Below, one piece after another: positions 1 to 30,000 of a stretch of DNA of 30,000 bases. Below the pieces are notes generated by a model. That model ran no database searches and was not told where the DNA came from. It saw nothing but the letters and a program-made list of their open reading frames with translations. The stretch is from NCBI GenBank assembly GCA_001586965.3, contig LUCW03001384.1:32501-62500 (forward strand). The letters are read 5' to 3'. Position numbers and translations under genes: made by a program. Numbering within the stretch: position 1 is the first letter of the stretch; the number at the start of each line of letters is the position of its first letter. Origin of the DNA: Sphaeroforma sirkka (lineage: Eukaryota > Opisthokonta > Ichthyosporea > Ichthyophonida).

Positions 1-20092
<20,092 letters not shown>

Positions 20093-20407
20093 AAGAAAAA
20101 TGACTCAGCTGATAGAGACAGTCTTCGCCGGTTATATCGCTTAGCTAAATTTCTGGGGCGCTGCTTCGTTATTGTACACCAACAAGCCAGTGTGTCACGG
20201 AAACATGCGTCGTTTACTTTTGTGTACGTAACTCTCAATTACTCTTGAAGGGGGTTGAGGGGTTAAAGACCGTAAATATGTGTAGAAACTGGAAACAGAC
20301 TTCGAAGTTCGAAAAGAGTTGTAAATAAGTCCCCTTTTGTTCCATAATAAAATAGGTATTATGCAGAGTTTGAGATTTGTACAAAGGCATTGTACGGCAT
20401 ACAACGT

Positions 20408-20500
20408 TCTGATTGGCTGCAAGCAGGTAACTATGCCAAGATCCTCAGATTACCCGAAACTCAGAATATTATTGGCTTTTGCCTTTGTGCGTATTGGTTG
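20408..20500 (-). promoter_or_regulatory. Cluster of three CCAAT boxes upstream of gene L
   Basis: ATTGG on the plus strand at 20412, 20471 and 20493 gives CCAAT on the gene's strand, 320-405 bp before the ATG at 20092. CCAAT is the known core of NF-Y/HAP sites. Nearer the ATG are a TATA-like GATATAAC (20132-20139) and an AP-1/GCN4-like TGACTCA (20101-20107). These are sequence matches only. Confidence 0.4.
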
Positions 20501-21209
20501 CTGAGTCTGACCCAGTGGGGCAGTGGCTGTGAGACTGTGAGACTGTCAGTGACCGCACAATTCTTGTTTCGATTCTAGCGCCAAAAATTCTTAAGAATAA
20601 AAATACATACGTACATATACGACTACATATACGATATTTGGTCCTACCTTTAGTCCGTTGTGGTATGATTTTAATCGCTAGAGGGTTATGGTATTTACTT
20701 AGTATTTATATACTAAACATTTAACTCTGGGAGTTCAACTCATGATATTATTGATATTATTGATATGACTTTACCTGTCACTGAGTGCCTAGTGTCCACG
20801 CCCCAGTACCCCGTGCCCCGTGCCCAGCGCTCAGCTGTGAACTGTGAAGCCCGAGCCCCAAGGCCTGAGGGTGATGGGTCTGTTTGGAGTTTGGTGCAGG
20901 GGATGTACTGCACCGAGAGTGATCGACACAGGATAATAGCTGGAGTGGTTGACGGTGGAGTAGAAATTGTAGGATGGTGCTGCTGGGTAAAACTATCCTA
21001 CGCATTGGTAGACAACCCCCTCCCCCCCCCGCAGATATATGATGAGGGTGTGCTAGTTGACACCTGTGTTCTGGATAGTTGACTGCGCCTTCGTCTATAA
21101 TCAAGGACACCCCAATAGATCGGCAATTCATTAATGATCTGTAGTCATATCAGATTGTACAGAAGACAGATCGAAATGGGATAGGAGCTACATAACGTAG
21201 TGGTTAAAA

Positions 21210-21219
21210 TTTATTTATT
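21210..21219 (-). terminator. Poly-A signal of gene R
   Basis: Two overlapping AATAAA hexamers on the minus strand (AATAAATAAA), about 125-135 bp past the gene R stop. Position and orientation fit a cleavage and polyadenylation signal. Confidence 0.6.
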
Positions 21220-21344
21220 AACCAATTTATATTACTTGAGTGTTACATATCGTCGTTGCAAATACGTACTCATATATTTCATTATGCCATCACTACATCG
21301 GTCACCATCTCCTACTCTCCCATCCCTACCCACCACCCTTTTCC

Positions 21345-30000
<8,656 letters not shown>

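Larger units (their letters stand above)
20093..21344. other. Intergenic region between gene R and gene L
   Basis: It holds the gene R 3' end and poly-A signals, an AT-rich spacer, a GC-rich block at about 20770-21080 that is open in several frames on both strands, and the probable gene L promoter. No gene is assigned to the GC-rich block. Confidence 0.6.

Overview
This is nuclear DNA from an intron-dense eukaryote. Short exons (37-700 bp) with GT...AG borders (mostly GTAAGT, GTATGT or GTGAGT donors and pyrimidine-CAG acceptors) sit in AT-rich introns full of (TA)n, (CA)n and (TACA)n microsatellites and 60-95 bp minisatellites. All coding sequence I can support is on the minus strand. I cannot name the species. 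Dense long introns, an L-domain (ECM33/receptor-like) surface protein and a proline-rich multi-domain protein would suit a unicellular relative of animals or fungi, for example an ichthyosporean, but that is a guess. Short intronic runs of TTTAGGG/CCCTAAA hint that the telomere repeat may be TTTAGGG. || Two genes lie head to tail. GENE L (transcribed right to left, about 20092 to beyond position 1; 3' end outside the window) is rebuilt from up to 21 exons, and reading phase agrees at every junction except one (13770/12865). It encodes a roughly 1,030-residue partial protein: an N-terminal signal-anchor exon (19705-20092), an acidic linker, then five diverged copies of a ~45-residue helical module resembling the N-terminal TPR-like segment of DNAJB12/DNAJB14 and plant J-proteins. 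Long Ser/Pro/Lys-rich spacers with SH3-type proline motifs and scattered Trp-acidic motifs separate the modules. No J domain (HPD) is seen. Part of the proline-rich region arose by exon duplication: 5252-5397 against 5039-5107, and the related exons 4376-4469, 3714-3806 and 2673-2756. || GENE R (from beyond position 30000 to the stop at 21345) is rebuilt from 12 exons with every junction in phase (823 codons including the stop). It encodes a probably secreted glycoprotein: the end of one receptor L-domain-like beta-helix (29755-29919, 29170-29281), a linker with a Gln-Ala hexanucleotide repeat and a furin-like RRKR site (28775-28954, 27985-28682), then about 400 residues of further L-domain-like repeats ending in a Cys-rich cap. 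Its stop is followed by overlapping AATAAA signals at 21210-21219. || Between the genes (20093-21344) lie the 3' end of gene R, a GC-rich block open on both strands (about 20770-21080), and a probable gene L promoter with three CCAAT boxes. No tRNA, rRNA, CRISPR array or intact transposon was recognised. The many Tyr-Ile, Thr-His and Cys-Val 'ORFs' are translated microsatellites.
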